Shown: piece by piece, positions 1-9,229 of the stretch
Layout: the number at the start of each line of letters is the position of its first letter
Position numbering within the stretch: position 1 is the first letter of the stretch
NCBI RefSeq assembly: GCF_021390175.1
Contig: NZ_CP090004.1
Span: forward strand, 3,463,001-3,527,000
Length of the DNA stretch: 64,000 nucleotides
Direction of reading: 5' to 3'
Source: Flagellimonas sp. HMM57
GTDB taxonomy: Bacteria; Bacteroidota; Bacteroidia; Flavobacteriales; Flavobacteriaceae
Notes under the pieces: model-generated
Database searches by the model: none
The model's input: the letters and a program-made list of their open reading frames with translations, nothing else
What the model was told of the DNA's origin: nothing
Translations under genes and position numbers: made by a program

Positions 1-1289
1 CAATTTTTAAAGCCAAAGTTGAAGTCGGCACTATCGTTCCTTTCCAATACAAATGCTATGGATTGATTTGAATCTATGATGCAATTGGTAAAGTCGGCAC
101 TTTCCAAATTTCGGGCCATCGTTTCTCCATTTGCCAAAAAGCCCGAATTATTTAATAAGAGTGCTGTTCCGCTTCCGGGTCCACTGCTCCAAAAATTGGC
201 AAGCGTACAATGAGTGAAATTATATATTCCGCCAAGATTGCCATAAAATGAGCTATTGGCAGAATTTCCCAAAACAGTATTTTCGGCTATAATATGTGCT
301 GAGGAAGCCCACAGATTATGGTTTGAACTATTATAAACCTGAGTGTTTTTGAGGGTAAGGGTAGGGGATATAGAAGATTCCTCACCCTCCACACGTAGAC
401 CAATGGTAGCATTTTTAATGGTGAGGTGGTTTACCACATTGTTTATACTTCCTTCTCTTAGCCAAATTGCGCCCCATTGTCCTGGTACATCTTCATACAA
501 TGGTTCCAATCGGTCACCTTCAAAGATTACTTCGTTTTCCAATATGTCTTGATCTTCGCTTAGCAGACCATTTATATTCAAGGTTGCACCATCACTTACA
601 ATGATACCGGAATTATTGTGAAAATGGACACGTACACCAGCATCGATTATCAGGTTTTCGTTTTCAGGTACCGCGGCATAACCATATATGGCATATGGCT
701 TTTCATTGGAAAACTGCAACTGTTCCGGTTCTAAAAAAAAACCTTCAGCCCTTATTTCCTCTCCATTATCATCAAGCCCCAGTACGAGGGTTTCCTTGGT
801 GCCGTCCGACTGCGTATTGGGATATAAAAAAATAGCATCTTTTATTAAGGTCACCAGTTCAACCTGTTGCCTTTCGTCTCCAGTACCGAACAATAAGGCA
901 TCGGTATACAAGAACTCATTTTCTGGAGTTTGCCCAATATCAAAGGTCGTTTCTATAAAAACAAAAAGACTGTCCTTTGCAAGTAATGGAACATTGTTGA
1001 ATTCTTTTCCCGCCTGTCCATCAACATTTAACCTATAACTGCTTTCTTGACCACTTTCTAGTCCCACAAAAGGGATTAGAATATCTTGGTTACTTCGATT
1101 ATAAACTTTTAGGGAATAGGTACTACTTCCAATATTCGTAAAAACGGTATCCAAAAAAACAGTATCCTTGGAAAATTCCAAATTACCGGAACTCGGAGGG
1201 TAATCAAAATCTTCGCGGCAAGCGCCCCAAGAAACCGTGAGGATAATGCCCAATACGGTTATAAACGATTTTAAGTGCCAACGGTTCAC
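1..1289 (-). CDS. Right-handed beta-helix lipoprotein, 3' part beyond window
   Basis: Partial gene: about 429 codons are read on the minus strand and the frame is still open at base 1. It starts with GTG at 1287-1289, which overlaps the TGA of the upstream thioesterase (GTGA), so the two are probably translationally coupled. The N-terminus is a lipoprotein signal ending in SWGAC (Cys24). About 180 residues of beta-rich sequence follow, then a region of short beta-strand/turn repeats (for example IIVSDGATLNING) typical of right-handed parallel beta-helix surface proteins. Function is unknown; a cell-surface lipoprotein is inferred. No catalytic motif is visible in the part present. Confidence 0.7.
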   Translation of the reverse strand, partial: MNRWHLKSFITVLGIILTVSWGACREDFDYPPSSGNLEFSKDTVFLDTVFTNIGSSTYSLKVYNRSNQDILIPFVGLESGQESSYRLNVDGQAGKEFNNVPLLAKDSLFVFIETTFDIGQTPENEFLYTDALLFGTGDERQQVELVTLIKDAIFLYPNTQSDGTKETLVLGLDDNGEEIRAEGFFLEPEQLQFSNEKPYAIYGYAAVPENENLIIDAGVRVHFHNNSGIIVSDGATLNINGLLSEDQDILENEVIFEGDRLEPLYEDVPGQWGAIWLREGSINNVVNHLTIKNATIGLRVEGEESSISPTLTLKNTQVYNSSNHNLWASSAHIIAENTVLGNSANSSFYGNLGGIYNFTHCTLANFWSSGPGSGTALLLNNSGFLANGETMARNLESADFTNCIIDSNQSIAFVLERNDSADFNFGFKN

Positions 1290-1681
1290 GTGTTGTTAAA
1301 TAGATTTTGTACTGATTCTGGAATACGTTTGGGACGAAATGTTTCGGCATCCAGTAAACACCATTCTGTGGTGGCATTCACTAGCAGTTGTCCGGTAGTA
1401 TTGTTCCGTATTTCAACCATTCTTATAGATATGGGCCCTTTAGTCTTTGCAATATGGGTGGAAATTAGAATTTCATCACCTAACAACGCTGGTTTCGTAT
1501 AGGTAATATTATGGTTTTTAACTACCCAGATCATGGCATTCCGAATTTCTTGGGTAGTTGCTTTGAACCAGTGCTTACGCGAAATATCTTGAATCCATTC
1601 CACATAACGAATATTGTTCACATGGTTAAGGTCATCTAAATCTTGCTGGACTACGTTAAAGGTTTCCTTATAATCCTGCAT
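1286..1681 (-). CDS. Acyl-CoA thioesterase, 4HBT hotdog family
   Basis: 131 aa, the usual length of a single-hotdog YbgC/4HBT enzyme that hydrolyses acyl-CoA thioesters in the cytoplasm. The family motif is near the N-terminus: DLNHVNNIRYVEW, with the conserved Asp17, His20 and Asn22-Asn23. The rest follows the one-helix-on-a-sheet pattern (LGDEILISTHIAKTKGPISI). The start ATG shares one base with the TAA of the upstream glutamine cyclotransferase gene, and the stop overlaps the GTG of the next gene, so it is the middle gene of a three-gene coupled set. The substrate cannot be told from sequence. Confidence 0.85.
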   Translation of the reverse strand: MQDYKETFNVVQQDLDDLNHVNNIRYVEWIQDISRKHWFKATTQEIRNAMIWVVKNHNITYTKPALLGDEILISTHIAKTKGPISIRMVEIRNNTTGQLLVNATTEWCLLDAETFRPKRIPESVQNLFNNT

Positions 1682-2751
1682 TAATTCTTTTTACGGATTT
1701 TTACTTCAAAAAGCTTGTCCCAATTTTTACCTGTTACGAAAAACGTATTTCTTTCCTTATGGTACGCAACGCCGTTCAGAACAGAATTGCCATCGTCCCA
1801 TTCGGCTCCCCTGGTCACTTTGTTTTTTAACCCTCCAAAGTTAATGACACCTTCAATGGCCCCTGAAGTGGCATCAATAATCATCATACTTTCTTTTTGA
1901 TATACATTGGCGTACAGCTTTCCGTCCAAAAACTCCAGTTCATTGGCCATATTGAAAATGGATTTGTTGGTAACGGTTTCAATATATCCTTGTTCCTTTA
2001 ACGTTGTAGGGTCTAAAAACCATATTTTTTCCGTTCCGTCGCTTTTGAACAGTTTTTCCCCATCATTGCAAAGACCCCAACCTTCGCGACTTTCACCGTA
2101 GCTGAAGTTTTTGATTTTTTCAAGATTATCCGGGTTGTACACATACCCAATTCCACTTTGCCATGTAAGCTGGTAGAGTTTATCATTTAAAATTGTAATT
2201 CCTTCTCCAAAAACAGTTTTGTCCAAATCTATTTTTTGTAGTATTTCACCAGTCTCATAATTTACCTTGCGCAACGTGGAAGCACCTTTTTTACCAGTAC
2301 TTTCATAAAGCACACCATTATTAAATTCCAAGCCTTGTGTATATGCCTTTGGGTCGTGGGGGTAGGTGTTCAATATTTCGTAGGTGTATACTTCTGGTGG
2401 GTTTGGAGCCAAAACCTTGATTCTTTTCTCTATTTCTACGGGTTGCTCCTCAAGATTGAATTTGGCGACCAGGACTTTGTTGCCCAATGTGGGTATATCC
2501 AGTTTTAATTTTCCATTTGAGATAGAAAACTCTTTTCCATCAATAAAATAATGCACATCGGATATCTGTTTATCCTTCTTATTGTTCAAGGCAATTCCTA
2601 TTTCTTGGTTTTGCTGAAACTTGGTTTTATTCCCTTCTAATTGAATGTCAAAGAGTTTAGTGGGGTCTTCGTTGCCACCGCACCCAAGAAAGAAAAATAG
2701 AAACCCAAAAATTGAAAATAGCTTTGTTATCATTCCTTTAAAATGTTTCAT
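1681..2751 (-). CDS. Glutaminyl-peptide cyclotransferase-like lipoprotein
   Basis: 356 aa from the ATG at 2751. A longer frame runs to 2937 but would be antisense to the SRP RNA and its promoter, so the internal ATG, which gives a proper lipoprotein signal ending FFFLGC (Cys24), is preferred. An N-terminal beta domain of about 90 residues precedes a five-bladed propeller of the bacterial/plant glutamine cyclotransferase type (YTQGLEFNNG, FGEGITILND, EGWGLCNDGEKLF, NELEFLDGKLYANV). The family converts N-terminal Gln to pyroglutamate; here it would sit in the periplasm or on a membrane. First gene of a coupled operon with the thioesterase. Confidence 0.85.
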   Translation of the reverse strand: MKHFKGMITKLFSIFGFLFFFLGCGGNEDPTKLFDIQLEGNKTKFQQNQEIGIALNNKKDKQISDVHYFIDGKEFSISNGKLKLDIPTLGNKVLVAKFNLEEQPVEIEKRIKVLAPNPPEVYTYEILNTYPHDPKAYTQGLEFNNGVLYESTGKKGASTLRKVNYETGEILQKIDLDKTVFGEGITILNDKLYQLTWQSGIGYVYNPDNLEKIKNFSYGESREGWGLCNDGEKLFKSDGTEKIWFLDPTTLKEQGYIETVTNKSIFNMANELEFLDGKLYANVYQKESMMIIDATSGAIEGVINFGGLKNKVTRGAEWDDGNSVLNGVAYHKERNTFFVTGKNWDKLFEVKIRKKN

Positions 2752-2793
2752 TTTTTTATGCACTTGACCATCGAAATTAAGAATGTAATATGA

Positions 2794-2823
2794 TTGTAAC
2801 AAATTTAAAAGATCGTATATTTG
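2794..2823 (+). promoter_or_regulatory. Promoter of SRP RNA (TTG-N19-TATATTTG)
   Basis: TTG at 2794-2796 and TATATTTG at 2816-2823 are separated by 19 bases. This is a perfect match to the Bacteroidetes primary-sigma promoter (TTG, 17-23 bases, TAnnTTTG). It ends 5 bases before the first paired base of the SRP RNA. Confidence 0.85.
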
Positions 2824-2828
2824 CCATT

Positions 2829-2922
2829 GGCAAGTCCTACACGACCAGCTCCTGCAAAATCCCCCAGGGTGGGAACGCAGCAAGGGTATGCGGTCGTAGC
2901 GGTGCGATGTAGGTAGCTTGCC
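2829..2922 (+). ncRNA. ffs: Bacterial small signal recognition particle RNA (4.5S type)
   Basis: A single long hairpin. The ends GGCAAG (2829-2834) and CTTGCC (2917-2922) pair, and a run of seven T (2923-2929) follows as terminator. The apex carries the SRP domain IV signature: 5' CAGG side, a GTG/CGC stem capped by a GGAA tetraloop, and the AGCA side of the symmetric loop (around 2866-2884). This RNA binds Ffh and targets nascent membrane proteins to FtsY. It has its own canonical promoter just upstream and lies antisense to an overlong reading frame of the cyclotransferase gene. Confidence 0.93.
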
Positions 2923-2929
2923 TTTTTTT
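2923..2929 (+). terminator. T-run terminating the SRP RNA
   Basis: Seven T directly follow the closing stem of the SRP RNA, so the RNA's own terminal helix acts as the terminator hairpin. Confidence 0.7.
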
Positions 2930-2979
2930 GTTCCCAAAATTCACTGGTTTACGAGCTTTATGACCTTAAACTATCGAGC

Positions 2980-3789
2980 ATGAAAAGCAAAGTTGTTCTA
3001 ATAACGGGTGGTTCCTCGGGTATAGGAAAATCAATAGGAACCTATCTCGCTTCCAAAGGGTTTATTGTTTATGGGACAACAAGAAATACAGAAAACTACC
3101 CAGATTTTGATGCTTTTGAATTGTTGCAATTGGATGTAAAGATTGCAGAGAGCATTGATAAAACAGTTTCCCATATTATTTCGAAAGAAGGGCGATTGGA
3201 TATTCTTGTCAATAATGCCGGTGTTGGGATTACGGGGCCGATTGAAGAAACGCCTCCTGAAGAGATTGAAAATGTTTTCAATATCAATTTTCATGGCCCT
3301 ATCCGTATGATAAAAGCTGTTTTGCCACAAATGCGAAAGCAGGGCGGGGGAAAAATCATCAATATTACCTCTATAGCTGGTTATATGGGGCTTCCTTATC
3401 GGGGTTTTTATTCTGCTGCTAAAGGAGCACTTGGTATATTGACCGAAGCAATGCGTATGGAGGTCAAGGATTTTAACGTGACCATCAGTAATTTGGCCCC
3501 AGGAGATTTTGCAACAAATATCGCATCTGGAAGATATCATGTTCCGGTTACCGAAGATTCCGTATACCAACATAAGTATCAAAAAAGCCTTGATCTTATG
3601 AACGAACATGTGGACTCTGGCGGGAACCCAAAACTTGTGGCCGAAAAAGTGTATAAAATCATACAGCAAAGAAGACCAAAAGTCCATTATGCAGTTGGTG
3701 AGTTCATGCAACGGTTTTCGCTTTTCCTGAAGAAATTATTACCGGATAAAGTATATGAAAAGCTACTGTTGAACCATTATAAGTTGTAG
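2980..3789 (+). CDS. Short-chain dehydrogenase/reductase (SDR), NAD(P)-dependent
   Basis: 269 aa classical SDR. The Rossmann glycine motif TGGSSGIG is at 9-16, NNAG at 78-81, and the catalytic residues are Ser131 (NITSIAG) and Tyr144/Lys148 (YSAAK). The C-terminal 60 residues are the variable substrate-binding part, so the substrate (a keto or hydroxy compound) cannot be stated. Cytoplasmic. The transaldolase-like gene follows after 44 bases in the same direction and is probably co-transcribed. Confidence 0.9.
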   Translation: MKSKVVLITGGSSGIGKSIGTYLASKGFIVYGTTRNTENYPDFDAFELLQLDVKIAESIDKTVSHIISKEGRLDILVNNAGVGITGPIEETPPEEIENVFNINFHGPIRMIKAVLPQMRKQGGGKIINITSIAGYMGLPYRGFYSAAKGALGILTEAMRMEVKDFNVTISNLAPGDFATNIASGRYHVPVTEDSVYQHKYQKSLDLMNEHVDSGGNPKLVAEKVYKIIQQRRPKVHYAVGEFMQRFSLFLKKLLPDKVYEKLLLNHYKL

Positions 3790-3833
3790 TTTTATAGACA
3801 CTTATCCTAAGCATTAATTTAAAAGAACAAAGA

Positions 3834-4490
3834 ATGAAATTTTTTATCGATACCGCGAATTTGGACCAAATTTCCGAAGCACAACAACTTGGAGTTTTAG
3901 ATGGCGTTACTACCAATCCATCATTGATGGCGAAAGAAGGAATTACTGGTAAAGAAAGCATTTTGAAGCACTATGTGGACATTTGCAACATTGTAGATGG
4001 AGATGTTTCTGCAGAAGTAGTGGCTACAGATTTTGACGGTATGGTCAAGGAAGGGGAAGAGCTTGCCAAACTGCACGAACAAATCGTTGTTAAGGTACCC
4101 ATGATCAAAGATGGTGTTAAGGCGCTAAAATATTTTTCCGACAAAGGTATAAGAACCAATTGTACGTTGGTGTTTTCCCCAGGACAGGCATTATTGGCCG
4201 CCAAGGCTGGAGCTACGTATGTTTCGCCGTTCCTAGGACGTCTTGATGATATTTCTACTGATGGTCTTAACTTGATTTCAGAAATACGCCTTATTTACGA
4301 TAACTATGGATTTGACACGCAGATATTGGCAGCTTCCATAAGACACACCATGCACGTAATCGATTGTGCCAAAATAGGTGCAGATGTTATGACCGGACCG
4401 CTCTCATCAATTGACGGACTTTTAAAACACCCATTAACCGACATTGGTCTGGAAAAGTTCTTAGCGGATTATCGTAAAGGCAATAGTTAA
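3834..4490 (+). CDS. Transaldolase / fructose-6-phosphate aldolase family
   Basis: 218 aa, the size of the small transaldolase subfamily (TalC/FSA) rather than the roughly 315-aa classical TalB. FFIDTAN (Asp6), GVTTNPSL (25-31) and the Schiff-base lysine Lys87 in VVKVPM are all present, as is [12 protein letters not shown] late in the protein. It acts in the non-oxidative pentose phosphate pathway or as a dihydroxyacetone/F6P aldolase; sequence alone does not separate the two. A strong terminator follows 31 bases after the stop. Confidence 0.88.
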   Translation: MKFFIDTANLDQISEAQQLGVLDGVTTNPSLMAKEGITGKESILKHYVDICNIVDGDVSAEVVATDFDGMVKEGEELAKLHEQIVVKVPMIKDGVKALKYFSDKGIRTNCTLVFSPGQALLAAKAGATYVSPFLGRLDDISTDGLNLISEIRLIYDNYGFDTQILAASIRHTMHVIDCAKIGADVMTGPLSSIDGLLKHPLTDIGLEKFLADYRKGNS

Positions 4491-4519
4491 GCTTACTTCC
4501 CTATAGGAGAAAAATTAAA

Positions 4520-4544
4520 AGGGTTCCATTTATGGAACCTTTTT
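4520..4544 (+). terminator. Intrinsic terminator after the transaldolase gene
   Basis: GGTTCCAT (4522-4529) and ATGGAACC (4532-4539) form an 8-bp stem with a 2-base loop, followed by TTTTT. The A-rich sequence 5' of the stem means it could also stop transcription from the convergent lipoprotein gene. Confidence 0.85.
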
Positions 4545-4547
4545 GTG

Positions 4548-5933
4548 TTAAAAAGAGGTGGTATATAAATTGGCAAATGCATCCACAATCAAAGTATCCT
4601 TGGCGATAATGCACTTGTTCAGTCCATCTATCATCATGGCAGTCTGTATCTCTTTAAAATCTGCTCCATGGAATTGGTTCTTGGGGTCAAGGTTGTTTTC
4701 TTTTACAAGATTTACCCACAGGGAATGATTTGTTCTTAAATTGATACCGACAAAATTATATTCAGGATGTTTCTTTTTAAGTCTAGAAACGTGCCTTGTT
4801 ACATTCCTAAAATGCCTCTTTTGTGAAGCTGTCCAAAAATAAAAAACAGTTTTTTTCTTCTTACTGACATCTTTCAGATAAACGCTATTGCTATCAATGT
4901 CGGTGATATCTAAATTTGGAAGAATACTGTTCGGTTGCAAGTTTTGAATGCCATCATATAAGTCGGCAATTTCCTCTTTATGCATATGGTTACTGGAGAG
5001 TGATTGAAACTTATCTAAAAAGATTTTACTCTCCTTACTGGAGCTATGTTCTTTAAGAAGATAGTCCATAGCAATGTTCCGCAACAAAATGTCTCTTAGG
5101 TCCGTTTCTTTTACCAAACTATCGACCAATTTTAACTTGTGCTTATTATGGTGAAGATGTTTGCTGATTGATTTTGAGTGAGTGCCACAGTCTTTCAAGC
5201 AGGACATGTAGGCGAGATTTCCAAAGTGGTACTTCATGAAATCAAAATAAGGCCTAAAATAAGCCAGATCCTTACTGTTGAGGTCAATATCTTTTCTATA
5301 GTCGTAAAATGCACCGTTCAAATCGTGTATGGTTTCCTCGCCGGTTTTTTTCTTGTGATAAAAAGGATATTTCTCTTTGTGGATAAAACTGTTATAATCT
5401 ATAGAAGCTTTGCCCATGGCCAAAACCTTTTCAGATAGTTCATTGTCCGTGGCCAATTCTTCTAGGTACTTAATCTTCTGTAATCGTAATGAATCAATCT
5501 TTTCATTAAAGGCTATTGGGTCCAACTTATAATATCTATAAATCAAAGGCTCCTCTTTTTCATGGGCGAGAAATATTTCTAAAAGAAAATTGTTTATTTC
5601 ACTACCCTTGCCAGAAAAGACCAAAGATTCGTCAAACTCCAAAGTGTTTAACCGTACAACAATACTGTCACCTTCTTCTATAAATAAATATTGACGTTCT
5701 GGACTGTGGTCAAAATGATAAAGACCTTCTTCGATTCCTTGCAGGTTGAAAGAGAATCTGTTGCCTTCATCCAATGCTACGGAATCTACAATATCATTGT
5801 TTCTATAAAGAACTATAAAATCACTTGTAGGATTTACAATTTCTCCTCCAAAGTATACCGAAGAGGTATCTTTCGATTTTTGGGAACACGACAAAATTGA
5901 AAGAAAGGAGAGGTATAGTAAAAATCTAATCAT
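4548..5933 (-). CDS. Lipoprotein with a thioredoxin-like C-terminal domain lacking CxxC
   Basis: 461 aa. The lipoprotein signal ends in ILSC (Cys16). The N-terminal part (about 25-110) resembles the beta domain often placed before TlpA-type thioredoxin domains in Bacteroidetes. A long helical middle follows, then a thioredoxin-like fold from about 358 (TVFYFWTASQKRHFRNV). Where TlpA proteins carry WCxxC this protein has WTASQK (367-372), so it cannot be a thiol-disulfide oxidoreductase by the usual mechanism. Monocistronic, convergent with the transaldolase gene. A periplasmic binding or scaffold role is a guess. Confidence 0.72.
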   Translation of the reverse strand: MIRFLLYLSFLSILSCSQKSKDTSSVYFGGEIVNPTSDFIVLYRNNDIVDSVALDEGNRFSFNLQGIEEGLYHFDHSPERQYLFIEEGDSIVVRLNTLEFDESLVFSGKGSEINNFLLEIFLAHEKEEPLIYRYYKLDPIAFNEKIDSLRLQKIKYLEELATDNELSEKVLAMGKASIDYNSFIHKEKYPFYHKKKTGEETIHDLNGAFYDYRKDIDLNSKDLAYFRPYFDFMKYHFGNLAYMSCLKDCGTHSKSISKHLHHNKHKLKLVDSLVKETDLRDILLRNIAMDYLLKEHSSSKESKIFLDKFQSLSSNHMHKEEIADLYDGIQNLQPNSILPNLDITDIDSNSVYLKDVSKKKKTVFYFWTASQKRHFRNVTRHVSRLKKKHPEYNFVGINLRTNHSLWVNLVKENNLDPKNQFHGADFKEIQTAMMIDGLNKCIIAKDTLIVDAFANLYTTSF

Positions 5934-6030
5934 ACAACGCGAACCAATTAGGGTTACCTAACAAAATTAAGAATACAGGAAAGCCATCTTTGTTAATGGC
6001 TAGTTAAATGTTGTAAAACCTTGTTTTTGT

Positions 6031-7736
<1,706 letters not shown>

Positions 7737-7740
7737 TTAA

Positions 7741-8460
7741 CTAAGCATTAAAATATTTACTGTTCCAAATGGCAGGATTAAAATTCTTGCCAAGCGCGAA
7801 GCCGTAAAATATTACCACAGAAGCGATACACTTGAACATAAAGAAATAAATAATCCAAAATTCTGCTGAGGAGTTACTTTTGGAAAATAACCCGTTAGGT
7901 ACTATTAAAGTAGCAAAATAGCTTATTAGAAAGACAAAAGAAGCTAGGTTCACTATATTCTTAAATGGCCAAACCAATAATTTGCGCATAGGATGTAAAT
8001 CATTGCCCCATTTATGGATTAAGTAAAAATAACCGTTACCAATTGGCGCAAAAAGTAGCGGGTCGTCCTTGTCTTCCAATTTAAACAACTTGGAAGGTGC
8101 CATAATCTTAAATCCTTGTATCTCGATATTATGGGCGTTTTCCAATTCCTTTATTTTGGAAATCCCTTTTTCCGGAATCTTTCCTTTAAAATATCTGCTG
8201 TCCAAAAAACGAAGTCTGTAATCAATACAGATTTGTTTGATTTGATCAATATGATAGATACGGTCGGTTTCTAAAAGGTCAAAATTAAAATTGTTGGCAG
8301 TAGTAGTTTTTTTTGAGTTAAGGGTCTCTTCAATAGCAGCTTTGGAAGATGTATGCTTTTGCAAGATTCGTTGTACCTCTTCTAAAATCTCATGCTCTTT
8401 TTGGTGTTTTTCCCGAAAGGCATGGAGTTCCCTCTCAATGTTAGTGTTTTTAAATATCAT
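7741..8460 (-). CDS. Conserved unknown with two C-terminal membrane segments
   Basis: 239 aa from the ATG at 8460 (an upstream TTG at 8478 is less likely). Residues 1-60 are charged and helical (NIERELHAFREKHQKEHEIL), probably coiled coil. The middle is soluble, and the last 80 residues hold two hydrophobic stretches (IVNLASFVFLISYFATLIV and FWIIYFFMFKCIASVVIF). I do not recognise a family. The gene converges on the ABC-F gene with 4 bases between stops and is divergent from the fasciclin gene. Confidence 0.7.
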   Translation of the reverse strand: MIFKNTNIERELHAFREKHQKEHEILEEVQRILQKHTSSKAAIEETLNSKKTTTANNFNFDLLETDRIYHIDQIKQICIDYRLRFLDSRYFKGKIPEKGISKIKELENAHNIEIQGFKIMAPSKLFKLEDKDDPLLFAPIGNGYFYLIHKWGNDLHPMRKLLVWPFKNIVNLASFVFLISYFATLIVPNGLFSKSNSSAEFWIIYFFMFKCIASVVIFYGFALGKNFNPAIWNSKYFNA

Positions 8461-8685
8461 GTTTTCTTTTCTTAGCAATCAATCCAAAGTTAATAAAATG
8501 TATTCCAGATTACTATGGGAGAAAAAACACAAAAAGTTAACATTTTGTTAAATTCGACATCTGTAAACAAATAGATTCGTCGTTCAAACGAAAAGGAGTA
8601 TCTTACCGATGATTTTGGCACTTAATCGTGTTTTAACATAATTGAAATTAACATTTTTAGGTTGTCTCAAATTAAAATACACTAA

Positions 8686-9225
8686 ATGAAGCCCCCACAA
8701 TTAAGAATTCTTTTTAGCTGTCTTTTTCTTTTTACCATTTGTATTTCTGCCCAAGACGCTACAGACTCAGAGACGAAATCAATAACGCAAAACACTAGCG
8801 AATCTGATCATCATAAAACATTGTTGGCTGCTGTTAAGGCAACTGAAATGGACGACATTTTGGATAAGTCAGGACCTTTTACGGTCTTCGCACCTTCTGA
8901 TGCGGCATTTGCGAAATTCTCGAATAAAAAAATGCAGCAACTTATTAATTCTAAGGATAAAAGCGATTTAAAATCTTTGCTGACCTATCATATAGTAGCA
9001 GGTAACTTAACTGCCTCTAACATATTAAAAGCAATGTGCAGAGGAAAAGGAAAAGCCAGCTTTACTACTATACAAGGGAAAAAACTTGTTGCCCACATGG
9101 AAGGGTATGACATTATTTTAACAGACCCAGTAGGAAACACTGCTAGGATAACCGTTGCAGATGTGAACCAGAAAAATGGTGTTATACACGAGATTGATAG
9201 TGTTATTCTACCTTCTCAAATGTAA
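8686..9225 (+). CDS. Secreted fasciclin (FAS1) domain protein
   Basis: 179 aa. A signal peptide of about 22 residues (SCLFLFTICISAQ) is followed by one FAS1 domain from about 42 to 175. The H1 box is GPFTVFAPSDAAFAKF and the H2-region residues are LLTYHIVAG; the C-terminal strand is NGVIHEIDSVILP. FAS1 domains mediate adhesion or protein-protein contact; a periplasmic or surface location is inferred. Monocistronic. Its stop lies 4 bases from the stop of pheT on the other strand. Confidence 0.9.
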   Translation: MKPPQLRILFSCLFLFTICISAQDATDSETKSITQNTSESDHHKTLLAAVKATEMDDILDKSGPFTVFAPSDAAFAKFSNKKMQQLINSKDKSDLKSLLTYHIVAGNLTASNILKAMCRGKGKASFTTIQGKKLVAHMEGYDIILTDPVGNTARITVADVNQKNGVIHEIDSVILPSQM

Positions 9226-9229
9226 TCTA

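Noticed and set aside
2752..2937. 62-codon N-terminal extension of the cyclotransferase frame
   Set aside because: Antisense to the SRP RNA and its promoter; the internal ATG gives a proper lipoprotein signal.
3031..3711. 226-codon frame antisense to the SDR gene
   Set aside because: Low-complexity, no domain pattern, fully covered by a clear SDR gene on the other strand.
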